Positions 1 to 8,108 of a stretch of DNA of 64,000 bases are shown piece after piece (the stretch's first letter is position 1; every line of letters begins with the position of its first letter). Origin of the DNA: Archangium violaceum (GTDB lineage Bacteria > Myxococcota > Myxococcia > Myxococcales > Myxococcaceae); NCBI RefSeq assembly GCF_016859125.1, contig NZ_CP069338.1:12341501-12405500 (forward strand), in the 5' to 3' direction. The notes beneath the pieces were generated by a model, which saw nothing but the letters and a program-made list of their open reading frames with translations, searched no databases and had not been told where the DNA came from. The position numbers were made by a program, and so were the translations under genes.

Positions 1-42
1 CTCTCGCGCCTGCGCGCCCAGCTCGGGGACGAGGAGGCGTAG
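1..42 (+). CDS. 3' end of an unidentified gene (partial)
   Basis: The first 42 bases read as an open frame in register with a TAG stop at positions 40-42, encoding the carboxy-terminal 13 residues LSRLRAQLGDEEA. The gene enters from outside the window. The fragment is too short to name a family. It converges with the decayed ftsH copy that follows on the other strand, only 29 bases away. Confidence 0.4.
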   Translation, partial: LSRLRAQLGDEEA

Positions 43-71
43 CGGCCCCCTCCCCGGGTGGAGGGGAGGGC

Positions 72-811
72 TCAGGCGTCGTCCTTCTCCGGTCCGGCCG
101 CCTTCCCCTCCGCCGAGCCCACCAGCGCGGTCAGTTCCTCTCCCGACATCACCTCCCGGGTCAGCAGCCGCGCCGCTCCCTCCCGGAGCAGGTCGATCCG
201 CTCACTGAGAACCCGCGTCACCCGCGCGTGCTGCGAGTCCAGCAGGCCGCGGATCTCCTGGTCGATGCGCCGCGCCAGCTCCTCGCTGTAGTCACCGCGC
301 GGACCCGGCACGTTCCCGTCGTACAGGGGCGAGCGGCGCTCCAGGTCGAACGTCACCGGGCCCAGCGAGTCGCTCATCCCATACCCCTTCACCATGTGCT
401 CCGGGCGATGTCCGTGGCCTTCAGCAGATCATCCTGCGCACCCGTGGAGACCTCCCTGCAGCCGCATCATCAGGAACACGAGCCCCAGTGGCAGCAGCCA
501 GAGGCCGAGCTGGACCCATGGGTTGCCCGGCACCGTCCCCGTCACCTGGTGCGCCATCAGCTCGCGCATCAGGTCCGATCCTCCACGCGGACCACGACGA
601 AGGGCCGCGGCTCGCCACCCGCGGACTCGGGCGCCATCGTCCCGCTGATACGATCCTCGGAGACGGTCACCGCCTGCACCTTCCCCGTCGTCAGGGCCTC
701 ACGGAAGTCCGAGTACGAGAAGGAGGTGCGCTCCACGCGATCCAGCAGCTGGTAGCCCAGCGCGAGCAACACCACGAACAACAACGCGTGCCACCATCGG
801 TTGCGTACCAC
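72..811 (-). pseudogene. ftsH: Decayed ftsH copy: N-terminal membrane part joined to C-terminal tail, AAA+ and HExxH core missing
   Basis: Read on the minus strand from a GTG at 811, the frame gives an FtsH-like amino end: a hydrophobic helix (HALLFVVLLALGYQLL), then a periplasmic-type segment containing FSYSDFREAL. This frame stops at 569, but a one-base shift near 578-581 restores DLMRELMAHQV and a second membrane helix (WLLPLGLVFLMM) ending in RLQGG near 460. The next recognisable segment, STGAQDDLLKATDIARS, lies in another frame. A further shift near 391-395 leads into MVKGYGMSDSLGPVTF and the end SGEELTAL. These last pieces are the carboxy-terminal part of FtsH. About 400 residues holding Walker A/B, the second region of homology and the zinc site HExxH are absent. 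This is an internally deleted, frameshifted remnant; a functional ftsH must lie elsewhere. The family reading is confident, although single frameshifts could be sequencing errors. Confidence 0.8.
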
Positions 812-978
812 GGGGGCTCGGGATTCATGAGCCCACGAGGAGCAAACGACGTTCCACCCAGGGAGCCCCCCACACCGCTCGCGGAGCTCCGTCAGGGGTC
901 TGCAGAGGTGCGGTTACGACACCCGGCGCCGCAAGGATTGCGGCGTGACGTCTGGTGCTCAGGGACACCGAGCGGGGA

Positions 979-1018
979 AATACCCTCACCCCAGCCCTCT
1001 CCCAGCGGGAGAGGGGGC
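979..1018. repeat. REP-like palindrome (CCCTCTCCC-agc-GGGAGAGGG)
   Basis: A perfect 9-bp inverted repeat with a 3-base loop (995-1003 and 1007-1015) follows CCCTCACCCC. This is the common shape of intergenic palindromes in high-GC proteobacteria. It sits 22 bases beyond the pilT-like stop and could end that transcript. A smaller hairpin (CGCCGCAA-gga-TTGCGGCG, 927-945) lies nearby. A related but degenerate copy is at about 17171-17187. Confidence 0.55.
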
Positions 1019-1036
1019 CTCCCGCGGACACTCCGC

Positions 1037-2422
1037 CTAGAAGCGCTCGATCTGGAAGTCGTCGTCGGCCGGTGCCGGCGCCGGAGCCTTGGGCGCCGGG
1101 GCTGGCGCCGGAGCCGCGGGACGGGCCGCACCCACCGCCGGAACCCCCGCGCGCGAGGGGTTGGGGACAGCGGGCATTCCCGGACGGGGCACCGAGGACG
1201 GAGCCCCCGGACGGGCCACGGCGGCGGGAGCGGGCGCCGGACGCGGCGGAGTCGCCGCGGGCTGGGGCTGCTGGTTCTGGCCGAAGCTGGCCGAGCCCGG
1301 CACGGGCTTGGCGCCGTTGGCATCGAAGTTGTCCCACTTCGAGTCCGAGGTGGCGCTGATGCCCGAGAAGCGCAGCGCGAAGTCGTCCGGGTTGGTGGCC
1401 TGCCGGTGGGCCTCCTCGTAGGTGACGAGCCCCTGCCTCACCAGCGACATCAGCGACTGGTCGAAGGTCTGCATCCCGTAGGTGTCGAAGCCCTGGGAGA
1501 TGGCGTCCGGAATCTCCTTCGTCCGGTCCTTGTCCTCGATGAGCTCCTTCACGCGCGCGGTGCAGCGCAGCACTTCCACCGCGGCCACGCGGCCCTTGCC
1601 ATCCGCGCGCGGAATCAGGCGCTGGCTCACCACCGCCTTGAGCACGCTCGCCAATTGGATGCGCACCTGCTTCTGCTGGTACGGCGGGAAGGCCGAGACG
1701 ATGCGGTTGATGGTCTCCGTGGCGTCCAGCGTGTGCAGCGTGGACATCACCAGGTGGCCCGTCTCCGCCGCCGCGAGCGCCGTCTCGATGGTCTCGTGGT
1801 CTCGCATTTCGCCCACGAGGATGACGTCCGGATCCTGCCGCAGCGCGCTCTTGAGCGCCTGGGCGAACGACATCGTGTCCACGCCCACCTCGCGCTGGTT
1901 CACGATGGAGCGCTTGTCCCGGATGAGGAACTCGATCGGATCCTCGATCGTCATGATGTGGTTCGTCTCGGTGGCGTTGATGTGATCGATCATCGCCGCG
2001 AGCGTGGTGGACTTACCCGAACCCGTGGTGCCGGTGACGAGGATGAGGCCGCGCTCGTCCAGGCAGATCTTCTCCAGGATGGGCGGCAGCATCAGCTCCT
2101 TGATGGCCATCACCTTGGTGGGGATGACACGCATCACCGCGCCAATGGTGCCGCGCTGCTGGAACACGTTGACGCGAAAACGCCCCAACCCGGGGACGCC
2201 GTAGGCCAGGTCCACCTCGTTGCTCTGCTTGAACTTCTCCTTCTGGAACTCGTTCATGATGCCGAAGACCATGCGAGCCACCTCCTCGGGGGGGAGGCGC
2301 TTGCCGTCCTTCAGCGGCACCAGCGAGCCGTCGACACGGAACATGGGCGGAAGGCCCGCCTTGAGGTGGATGTCGGAGGCACCGCCGCGGAGCGCAATCT
2401 GGAGGATCTCGTTGAGTTCCAT
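1037..2422 (-). CDS. pilT: Type IV pilus retraction ATPase, PilT/PilU family, with Pro/Ala-rich C-terminal tail
   Basis: A hexameric secretion-type ATPase that powers pilus retraction at the inner-membrane base. The 461-residue protein carries the PilT amino domain (SDIHLKAG near residue 17), Walker A GTTGSGKST near 131-139, the Asp box around IMTIEDPIEF, Walker B DVILVGEMRD and the His box TGHLVMSTLHT. The C2 domain ends near 365 with NPDDFALRFSGIS. The AIRNLIRE retraction motif of classical PilT is replaced by VKELIED-type sequence, so PilU or another PilT paralogue is possible. About 95 extra residues follow, low-complexity P and A, ending in acidic DDDFQIERF. Usual PilT is about 345-375 residues. 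The minor pilin/PilY1 operon lies 7 kb away and would be a functional partner. Confidence 0.9.
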   Translation of the reverse strand: MELNEILQIALRGGASDIHLKAGLPPMFRVDGSLVPLKDGKRLPPEEVARMVFGIMNEFQKEKFKQSNEVDLAYGVPGLGRFRVNVFQQRGTIGAVMRVIPTKVMAIKELMLPPILEKICLDERGLILVTGTTGSGKSTTLAAMIDHINATETNHIMTIEDPIEFLIRDKRSIVNQREVGVDTMSFAQALKSALRQDPDVILVGEMRDHETIETALAAAETGHLVMSTLHTLDATETINRIVSAFPPYQQKQVRIQLASVLKAVVSQRLIPRADGKGRVAAVEVLRCTARVKELIEDKDRTKEIPDAISQGFDTYGMQTFDQSLMSLVRQGLVTYEEAHRQATNPDDFALRFSGISATSDSKWDNFDANGAKPVPGSASFGQNQQPQPAATPPRPAPAPAAVARPGAPSSVPRPGMPAVPNPSRAGVPAVGAARPAAPAPAPAPKAPAPAPADDDFQIERF

Positions 2423-2513
2423 GGATGGTCTTGGATGCTAGCACGTCGAACGGATCCGACGAGGGGGCTCCCGGGACGAGGCTCGATCGCCTGCCCTGAC
2501 CCGCAAAACACAA

Positions 2514-2544
2514 CGGCGGAGGCCCCCCGAAGGGACCCCCGCCG
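2514..2544 (-). terminator. Rho-independent terminator after rplM-rpsI
   Basis: On the minus strand, GGCGG-rich and CCGCC-rich arms pair around a TTCG loop, with some G-U pairs. The hairpin is followed by TTGTGTTTTG. It begins about 33 bases past the rpsI stop and separates the ribosomal operon from the pilT-like gene. Confidence 0.7.
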
Positions 2545-2576
2545 CGTGGGTACTCCAGCGAAACCGGAAAGACGGC

Positions 2577-2978
2577 TTAGCGCTTGGAGAACTGGAACCG
2601 ACGACGCGCGCCCGGCTGACCGTACTTCTTGCGCTCGACGGCGCGGGCATCGCGGGTGAGGAAGCCGGCCTTCTTCAGCGCGGGGCGGAAGTCCGGGTTG
2701 TAGTTGCACAGCGCGCGGGACAGACCGTGGCGGATCGCGCCGGCCTGACCGCTCAGACCGCCGCCGCGAACGTTGACCTCGATGTCGATCTTGCCCTTCT
2801 GCTCGAGGACGTCCAGGGGCTGGTTGAGGATCATCTTCGACGTCTCACGGCCGAAGTACACGTTGATGTCGCGGCCGTTGACAATCACAACGCCGGTGCC
2901 CGGGCGGATCCACACGCGCGCGGTGGCCTCCTTGCGGCGGCCGGTGCCATAAAAACCCTTCTCGGTGGCGGTAGCCAT
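2577..2978 (-). CDS. rpsI: 30S ribosomal protein S9
   Basis: Small-subunit protein S9 (uS9), whose tail reaches the P-site tRNA. The 133-residue product has the family signatures [12 protein letters not shown] near the amino end and [19 protein letters not shown] in the middle. It ends in the typical RRRFQFSKR, with the terminal Lys-Arg that contacts tRNA. The start at 2978 is preceded by an AGAGAAGAG ribosome-binding stretch. It is the second gene of the universal rplM-rpsI pair, 47 bases downstream of rplM, and is followed by a strong hairpin terminator. Confidence 0.98.
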   Translation of the reverse strand: MATATEKGFYGTGRRKEATARVWIRPGTGVVIVNGRDINVYFGRETSKMILNQPLDVLEQKGKIDIEVNVRGGGLSGQAGAIRHGLSRALCNYNPDFRPALKKAGFLTRDARAVERKKYGQPGARRRFQFSKR

Positions 2979-3025
2979 GTCGTCTCTTCTCTAAAAGGTG
3001 CGGAAAGTTGGGAAGGAAGGAGCTC

Positions 3026-3472
3026 TTACGCCTCGACCTCGCGCGCCACCGGCTTCTGGGCGGCGTGCGGGTGGGTGTCACCGGCGTAGACCTTGAGCTT
3101 CGTCATCATCTGGCGGCCGAGCGCGTTGCGCGGCAGCATGCGGCGCACGGCGTTGATGATGATGTCCTCGGGGTGCCGCTGACGCAGCTTCTCGAGGTTG
3201 GTGATCTTCAGGGCACCCGGGAAACCCGCGCGCGGGTGCCGGTAGTACATCTTGTCCTGCTCCTTCGTACCCGTCACGCGCACCTTGTCGGCGTTGATGA
3301 CGATGACGTGATCACCCGTGTCGATGGACGGGGTGTACATCGCCTTGTGCTTGCCCTTGAGCAGCGTGGCGATCTGGCTGGCGGCGCGGCCCAGCACCTT
3401 CCCGTTCACGTCGATGATGTGCCAGTCGCGCTTGATGTCCGCCGGCTTGGCGCTGTAGGTCCTCTGCGACAT
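3026..3472 (-). CDS. rplM: 50S ribosomal protein L13
   Basis: Large-subunit protein L13 (uL13), an early assembly protein of the 50S subunit. It has 148 residues, the usual length, starting MSQRTYSAKP. Signatures seen are WHIIDVNGKVLGRAAS, HVIVINADKVRVTG and the GMLP-region equivalent AVRRMLPRNALGRQMM. A longer frame extends upstream to 3529, but the residues it would add do not resemble L13. The ATG at 3470-3472 has GGAG at a suitable distance. It is the first gene of the rplM-rpsI operon; the promoter should lie in 3473-3615, between it and the helicase stop. Confidence 0.98.
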   Translation of the reverse strand: MSQRTYSAKPADIKRDWHIIDVNGKVLGRAASQIATLLKGKHKAMYTPSIDTGDHVIVINADKVRVTGTKEQDKMYYRHPRAGFPGALKITNLEKLRQRHPEDIIINAVRRMLPRNALGRQMMTKLKVYAGDTHPHAAQKPVAREVEA

Positions 3473-3615
3473 TGTTTGAACTCCAAAAGCATGGTTGGCG
3501 CGTGTAGCGCCTGTAGCCGTAGCAACCACGGGTCCACCCCGAGAACTTCCAAGCTGGCCCGGAAAGGCCGACCGTCTTAGAGGCGGGCGGGAGGCAAGTC
3601 AAGGTCACACTGCGT

Positions 3616-5748
3616 TCAGCGTGCCCCACCCGCCGTTCCGGTGGGGGCGGGAGCCGCTCCCGCCGTCCCCCCAACAGTCGGGGTGGCGGGAGAGGGCGCT
3701 CCCCCGCCTGCCCCCTGGGAGGCGGCCTGGGCCTTGAAGCGCTCCTTGAGGTTGGCGAAGAAGTTCTTCTCCTCCGCGGTGGGAGGGCCCTTGCGGGGGG
3801 CATCCAGGTCCACCAGCTCCACCAGCTCCGGGGGGATGTCCTCCAGGAAGCGCGAGGGGGTGCGAGGCACCTCCTTCCCCCGCTTCACCCGCATGGCGGA
3901 CCGGGTGAGGTAGAGGATCTCCTTGGCCCGGGTGATGCCCACGTAGCAGAGCCGGCGCTCCTCCTCGAGGTTCTGCGCCTCGCCCTGCATGCCCTTGTGG
4001 GGCATCAGCTCCTCCTCCATGCCGATGAAGAAGACCACCCGGTACTCCAGGCCCTTGGAGGCATGGAGGGTCATCAGGGTGACGGCCTTCTGCCCGCCGG
4101 GCACCTCTTCCTCCTCCTGGCGGGTATCGAGGCTGAGCCGGTTCAGGTAGGTGAGCAGGCTGGCCTTGGGGCCCTCGCGCTTCTCGAAGGCCTCCAGGGA
4201 GTTGATCACCTGGTCGATGGACTTGAGCTTCCGGTCCGCGCTGGCCTGCGAGGTGGTCAGGGACTTCGCGTCGTCCTTGTAGCCGATCTCCTCCAGCAGC
4301 TTGCGCGTCGTCGCCGCCAGGTTGCCCTGCTCGTACGACTGCCGGTAGCGCTCCACGAGTTGGAGGAACTCCTTCACCTTCTCGGCCGCGCCCTTGGGCA
4401 GGTCCTCGTACCCCGCGGCGCGCTCCATGGCGCCCCAGAGCGTCACGCTGTCGCGCCGCGCGTGCGCCACCAGCCGCTCCATGGTGACGTCGCCAATGCC
4501 CCGCGCCGGCACGTTGATGATGCGCAGGAGCGCCGTCTCGTCCCGAGGGTTGGCGATCAGCTTGAAGTAGGCGATGACGTCCTTCACCTCGCGCCGGTCG
4601 AAGAACTCGCTGCCCGACACCACCTCGTAGCGGATGTTCTTCTCTCGCAGCATCTCCTCGATGGGCCGCGACTGGCCGTTGACGCGGTAGAGGATGGAGA
4701 TTTCATCCGGGGGGATGCCGCCGGCCACGAGCCTGGAGATCTCGCTGGCCACATACCGCGCCTCCTCCTCCTCGGTGGGGGCCGTCACCACCTTGATGCG
4801 CGGACCGCCCTTGCGCTCGGACCACATCTGCTTGGCCTTGCGCTCGGGGTTCTTCGCGATGACGGCGTTGGCCGCGTCCAGCACCACCTGGGTGGAGCGG
4901 TAGTTCTGCTCCAGCCGCACCTCCTTCGCCCCGGGGAAGTACTGGTCGAAGCTCAGGATGTTGCGCACCTCGGCGCCGCGCCAGCTGTAGATGCACTGGT
5001 CGTCGTCGCCCACCACGCACACGTTGCGCGTCTCACCGCTGGCCAGCAGCTTCAGGAGATCCAACTGGGCCTGGTTGGTGTCCTGGAACTCGTCCACCAG
5101 GATGTAGCGGAAGCGCTGGGTGTACTTCTGCCGCAGGTCCTCGTGCTCGCGCAGCAGCCGCGACGGGAGGATGAGCAGGTCATCGAAGTCCACCGAGCCC
5201 TGCGCCTTGAGCGCGAGTTGGTAGGCCTCGTAGACCATGTGGGCGATGAGATCGTAGTCGTCCCCCATCCCCTCCCCGAGTGGCTCGGGCACCTTGCCGG
5301 CGTTCTTCGCCTTGGAGATGAGGTTGAGCACCTTGCGGGGATCGAAGGAGCGATCATCGATGCGCCGCTCCCTCATGGCCCGCCGGATGATGGCCACCTG
5401 GTCGCCCTGATCGGCGATGGTGAACTTCTTGGGCCAGCCCAGCCGGTAGATGTCCTCGCGGAGCATCTCCGCGCCAAAGGCATGGAAGGTGCACACCAGC
5501 ACGTTCTGGGCCCGGGGCCCGGCCATGTGGACCAGGCGCTCCTTCATCTCCGTGGCGGCCTTGTTGGTGAAGGTCACCGCCAGGATGTTGCGGGCCAGCA
5601 GCCCACCCGGCCGCTTGTCGAGCAGGTGGACGATACGGTTGGTGATGACACGGGTCTTCCCGCTCCCTGCGCCCGCCAGCACCAGGAGGGGGCCCTCGGT
5701 GGTGAGCACGGCTTCGCGCTGCGGGGGGTTGAGCTTCGAGAGGTCCAT
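3616..5748 (-). CDS. ATP-dependent DNA helicase of the Rep/PcrA/UvrD family
   Basis: A superfamily 1A 3'-5' helicase, acting in replication restart, repair or removal of recombinase from DNA. The 710 residues contain all helicase motifs in order: Q motif PPQREAV, Walker A AGAGSGKTR near residue 27, motif II VDEFQDTN, motif III GDDDQCIYSWRGAE, motif IV LEQNYRST, motif V TLHASKGLEYRVVF and motif VI YVGITRAKE. A Gly/Ala/Pro-rich tail of about 50 residues follows. It is close in length to Rep and PcrA, and the motifs alone do not separate Rep from PcrA. It lies upstream of rplM on the same strand, with a separate promoter region for rplM between them. Confidence 0.93.
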   Translation of the reverse strand: MDLSKLNPPQREAVLTTEGPLLVLAGAGSGKTRVITNRIVHLLDKRPGGLLARNILAVTFTNKAATEMKERLVHMAGPRAQNVLVCTFHAFGAEMLREDIYRLGWPKKFTIADQGDQVAIIRRAMRERRIDDRSFDPRKVLNLISKAKNAGKVPEPLGEGMGDDYDLIAHMVYEAYQLALKAQGSVDFDDLLILPSRLLREHEDLRQKYTQRFRYILVDEFQDTNQAQLDLLKLLASGETRNVCVVGDDDQCIYSWRGAEVRNILSFDQYFPGAKEVRLEQNYRSTQVVLDAANAVIAKNPERKAKQMWSERKGGPRIKVVTAPTEEEEARYVASEISRLVAGGIPPDEISILYRVNGQSRPIEEMLREKNIRYEVVSGSEFFDRREVKDVIAYFKLIANPRDETALLRIINVPARGIGDVTMERLVAHARRDSVTLWGAMERAAGYEDLPKGAAEKVKEFLQLVERYRQSYEQGNLAATTRKLLEEIGYKDDAKSLTTSQASADRKLKSIDQVINSLEAFEKREGPKASLLTYLNRLSLDTRQEEEEVPGGQKAVTLMTLHASKGLEYRVVFFIGMEEELMPHKGMQGEAQNLEEERRLCYVGITRAKEILYLTRSAMRVKRGKEVPRTPSRFLEDIPPELVELVDLDAPRKGPPTAEEKNFFANLKERFKAQAASQGAGGGAPSPATPTVGGTAGAAPAPTGTAGGAR

Positions 5749-5782
5749 TGCGCGCGGCCCGGGGATACCCTTTGATTCCCCC

Positions 5783-6385
5783 GTGCGCGACTATTCTTTT
5801 CCGCGGCGGCTCATTCTCCTCGCGCTCGTCGCGAGCACCGCCTGCACCGATGGTGGAAAGAAGACACCGGGTGTCCCGGAGAGTGCCTCCGCGGACACCC
5901 TGGCCCCCTTCCCCTGCACGCATTTCGAGGACTTGCGGCGCTTCCTCCCGGAGACGCTGGAGGGCCTCACGCGCGCGGGAGATGGGGGCTCCACCGGCCG
6001 CTACGGCGACGTGTCCGTCAGCGAGGCCGAGCGCAGCTTCACTCACGGTGAGGAGCGGGAAGTGAAGGTGCGCATCGTGGACACCACCCTGGGGAAGAAG
6101 CTGGGCCAGGCCATCCGCGCCGCGGCCGAGGAGGGCCGGGACCGGGCCCAGAACGATCCCACCGCCCCCATCTTCTGGAAGGACAAGGAGGCGGTGGGCT
6201 TCGTACGCTACGACGCGTCCACCGGGCAGGCCGAGGCCAGCCTGCTGGTGGGCAACCGGTACGTGGTCGCGGTGAGCAGTCGAGGGTACCCGGGCACCGT
6301 GGAGGTGCGCCGGGTGGCGCGTGACATCGACCTCGAGGGGCTGGCACGGTTGGACCGCGCCCCCGGTGGTGCGGATCATCAATGA
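5783..6385 (+). CDS. Putative lipoprotein, function unknown
   Basis: A 200-residue predicted lipoprotein. I chose the GTG at 5783 because it gives a short basic start (VRDYSFPRR) and a hydrophobic stretch LILLALVASTAC ending at a lipobox-like Cys. The open frame reaches further upstream, but that part is antisense to the helicase. The mature part contains FPCTHFEDLRRFLPETL, a predicted globular region with LLVGNRYVVAVSSRGY, and no catalytic motif I recognise. Its stop overlaps the next gene's start (ATGA at 6382-6385), so it is translationally coupled to the Cys-rich repeat protein. It is divergent from the helicase. Confidence 0.75.
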   Translation: MRDYSFPRRLILLALVASTACTDGGKKTPGVPESASADTLAPFPCTHFEDLRRFLPETLEGLTRAGDGGSTGRYGDVSVSEAERSFTHGEEREVKVRIVDTTLGKKLGQAIRAAAEEGRDRAQNDPTAPIFWKDKEAVGFVRYDASTGQAEASLLVGNRYVVAVSSRGYPGTVEVRRVARDIDLEGLARLDRAPGGADHQ

Positions 6386-6891
6386 AAGGAGCATCCGTGG
6401 TGAAGGACAGAGGGTCGCGGGGGAACGCACCGGATGTGCTCGAGCAGGAGGCCCAGGCACGCCAGCAGGTGGCCGGCATGGGCAAGCGCGAGTTCCTCGA
6501 GCAGTACCAGCGGCTGGCCAAGCTCTACACGGCGGATCCGGGCAACCCCGGCTCCTACGCGTGCGAGGGCTGCGAGCGGTGCGCCAACTGCATGTTCTGC
6601 CGCGACTGCGACAGCTGCTACCAGTGCACCCACTGCACCCGCTGCGAGCTGTGCAACAACTGCACGCACTGCGTGGACTGCAAGCAGTGCCACCAATGCG
6701 CCTACTGCGTGCAGAGCGAGAACTGCACCGGCAGCGCCTACCTGGTGCTGTGCCGCAACATGTCCGACAGCAACTACTGCTTCGGCAGCGTGGGCCTCTC
6801 CAAGAAGGACTTCCACATCCTCAACGTGCCCTTCTCCCGCTCCGAGTACTTCAAGCAGGTGAAGCGGCTGCGCGAGGAGCTGGGCGTCTGA
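6382..6891 (+). CDS. Cysteine-repeat protein with 17 consecutive Cys-x-x units ('caib/baif'-type myxobacterial family)
   Basis: A 169-residue soluble protein. After an amino-terminal helix-rich part (about 1-55), there are seventeen cysteines each separated by exactly two residues, starting CEGCERCANC and ending CAYC. Three more Cys follow (ENC, VLC, NYC). The carboxy end (KKDFHILNVPFSRSEYFKQVKRL) looks like a folded cap. I recall such proteins in myxobacteria under the uninformative label 'caib/baif family'; they are not CoA transferases. The strict three-residue period suggests a metal-loaded or stacked cysteine ladder, which is inference. No signal peptide is seen. It is coupled by ATGA to the preceding lipoprotein gene, and a small hairpin (GGGCGT/ACGCCC) overlaps its stop. 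Confidence 0.8.
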   Translation: MKGASVVKDRGSRGNAPDVLEQEAQARQQVAGMGKREFLEQYQRLAKLYTADPGNPGSYACEGCERCANCMFCRDCDSCYQCTHCTRCELCNNCTHCVDCKQCHQCAYCVQSENCTGSAYLVLCRNMSDSNYCFGSVGLSKKDFHILNVPFSRSEYFKQVKRLREELGV

Positions 6892-6912
6892 AACGCCCCA
6901 CCCCGCCGGGGA

Positions 6913-8100
6913 CTACAGGACTCGGACGAAGAACGCCTTGAGGTACTCGGTCTCCGTCAGGCCACCGAGCACCGGGTGATCCAACCCCGCGCCCCGGCGC
7001 TCGAGGATCTGCACAGGCCGCTTCGCGTCCGAGGCGGCCGAGAGCACCATCTCCTCGAAGGCCTCGCGCGAGAGCTTGCCGGAGCACGAGCAGGTGACGA
7101 GCAGGCCCTCGGGGCGCAGGCACTTGAGGGCGCGCAGGTTGAGCTCGTGGTAGGCGCGCAGGGCGGTGGCCAGACCCTCGCGCCGCTTGGCCAGCCCCGG
7201 AGGATCCACCACCACCGTGTCGAAGCGGCGGCCGGACTCGGAGAAGCGGCGCAGCACGTCGAAGGCGTTGGCGTTCTCCACCGTGACGTGGGAGCGCCCG
7301 TTGCGCTCGGCGTTCGCCCGGGCGCGCTCGGCGGCCTTGGCGTCCTGCTCCACCGCCAGCACCGAGTCACAGCTCCGGCTCAGCGCCAGCGCGAAGCCCC
7401 CATGGTAGCTGAAGAGATCCAACGCCTCGCCCCGGGCCAGCTCGGAGGCGCGCAGGTGGTTGTCCACCTGGTCCAGGAAGGCGCCCGTCTTCATGTCGCC
7501 CAGCAGATCCACCTCGAGGAGGTTCTCCCCCTCGTGGTAGCTGAAGCGGGCCTCGCCCTCGCCGTGCAGCAGTCGCACCTCGCGCGTCAGGCCCTCGAAG
7601 TCGCGGCCGGAGGCATCGTCGCGGCACACCACGTGGGTGGCCCCGGTGAGCTCGACGAGGGTGCGCGCCACCCACTCCTTGCGCACGTCCATGCCCTCGG
7701 AGAGCGTCTGCAGCGACAGGCCCGCGCCGTAGCGATCCACGAAGAGGCCGGGCAGGAGGTCCGCCTCGCCGTGCACCAGGCGCAGGCCATCGCGGTGACG
7801 CAACGGCGCGCGCCGCGCGAGGGACAGCTCCAGGCGGTGGCGCAGCCATGCCTCGTCCACCTTCTCCTCGGTGGGGCCCCTGCGGGTCAACAGCCGCAGC
7901 GCCAGCGGCGAGCGCTGCGCGTAGAAGGCCTGGCCCACGGGGTTGCCCTGCGGGTCCACCACCGCCACCACGGCGCCGCGCTCCTGCGTATCGGGCAGCT
8001 CCACCAGCTCGGTGCGGTACAGCCAGGGGTGGCCCCGGCGCAGGGCCTTGGCCCCCTTGAGGCTCACGCGGGCGATGGGAAGGGATGGGGAACGGACCAT
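6913..8100 (-). CDS. Class I SAM-dependent rRNA methyltransferase, RlmI-like (PUA + Rossmann domains)
   Basis: Predicted 23S rRNA cytosine-5 methyltransferase. The 395-residue protein has an amino-terminal PUA-type domain (about 8-85, RRGHPWLYRTELVEL). A middle domain includes LVHGEADLLPGLFVDRYG. The Rossmann domain has the SAM-binding segment ALDLFSYHGGFAL, motif IV VVVDPPGLAK and the catalytic-loop sequence VTCSCSGKLS, typical of RlmI/YccW. The start ATG at 8100 lies 8 bases after the stop of the upstream TPR lipoprotein, so the two form an operon. It converges with the Cys-repeat gene. Confidence 0.9.
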   Translation of the reverse strand: MVRSPSLPIARVSLKGAKALRRGHPWLYRTELVELPDTQERGAVVAVVDPQGNPVGQAFYAQRSPLALRLLTRRGPTEEKVDEAWLRHRLELSLARRAPLRHRDGLRLVHGEADLLPGLFVDRYGAGLSLQTLSEGMDVRKEWVARTLVELTGATHVVCRDDASGRDFEGLTREVRLLHGEGEARFSYHEGENLLEVDLLGDMKTGAFLDQVDNHLRASELARGEALDLFSYHGGFALALSRSCDSVLAVEQDAKAAERARANAERNGRSHVTVENANAFDVLRRFSESGRRFDTVVVDPPGLAKRREGLATALRAYHELNLRALKCLRPEGLLVTCSCSGKLSREAFEEMVLSAASDAKRPVQILERRGAGLDHPVLGGLTETEYLKAFFVRVL

Positions 8101-8108
8101 AGGGCGTG

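Noticed and set aside
488-2659. Very long plus-strand frame opposite pilT and rpsI
   Set aside because: Arg/His/Gly-rich composition typical of antisense frames in GC-rich DNA; the minus-strand genes have full family motifs.
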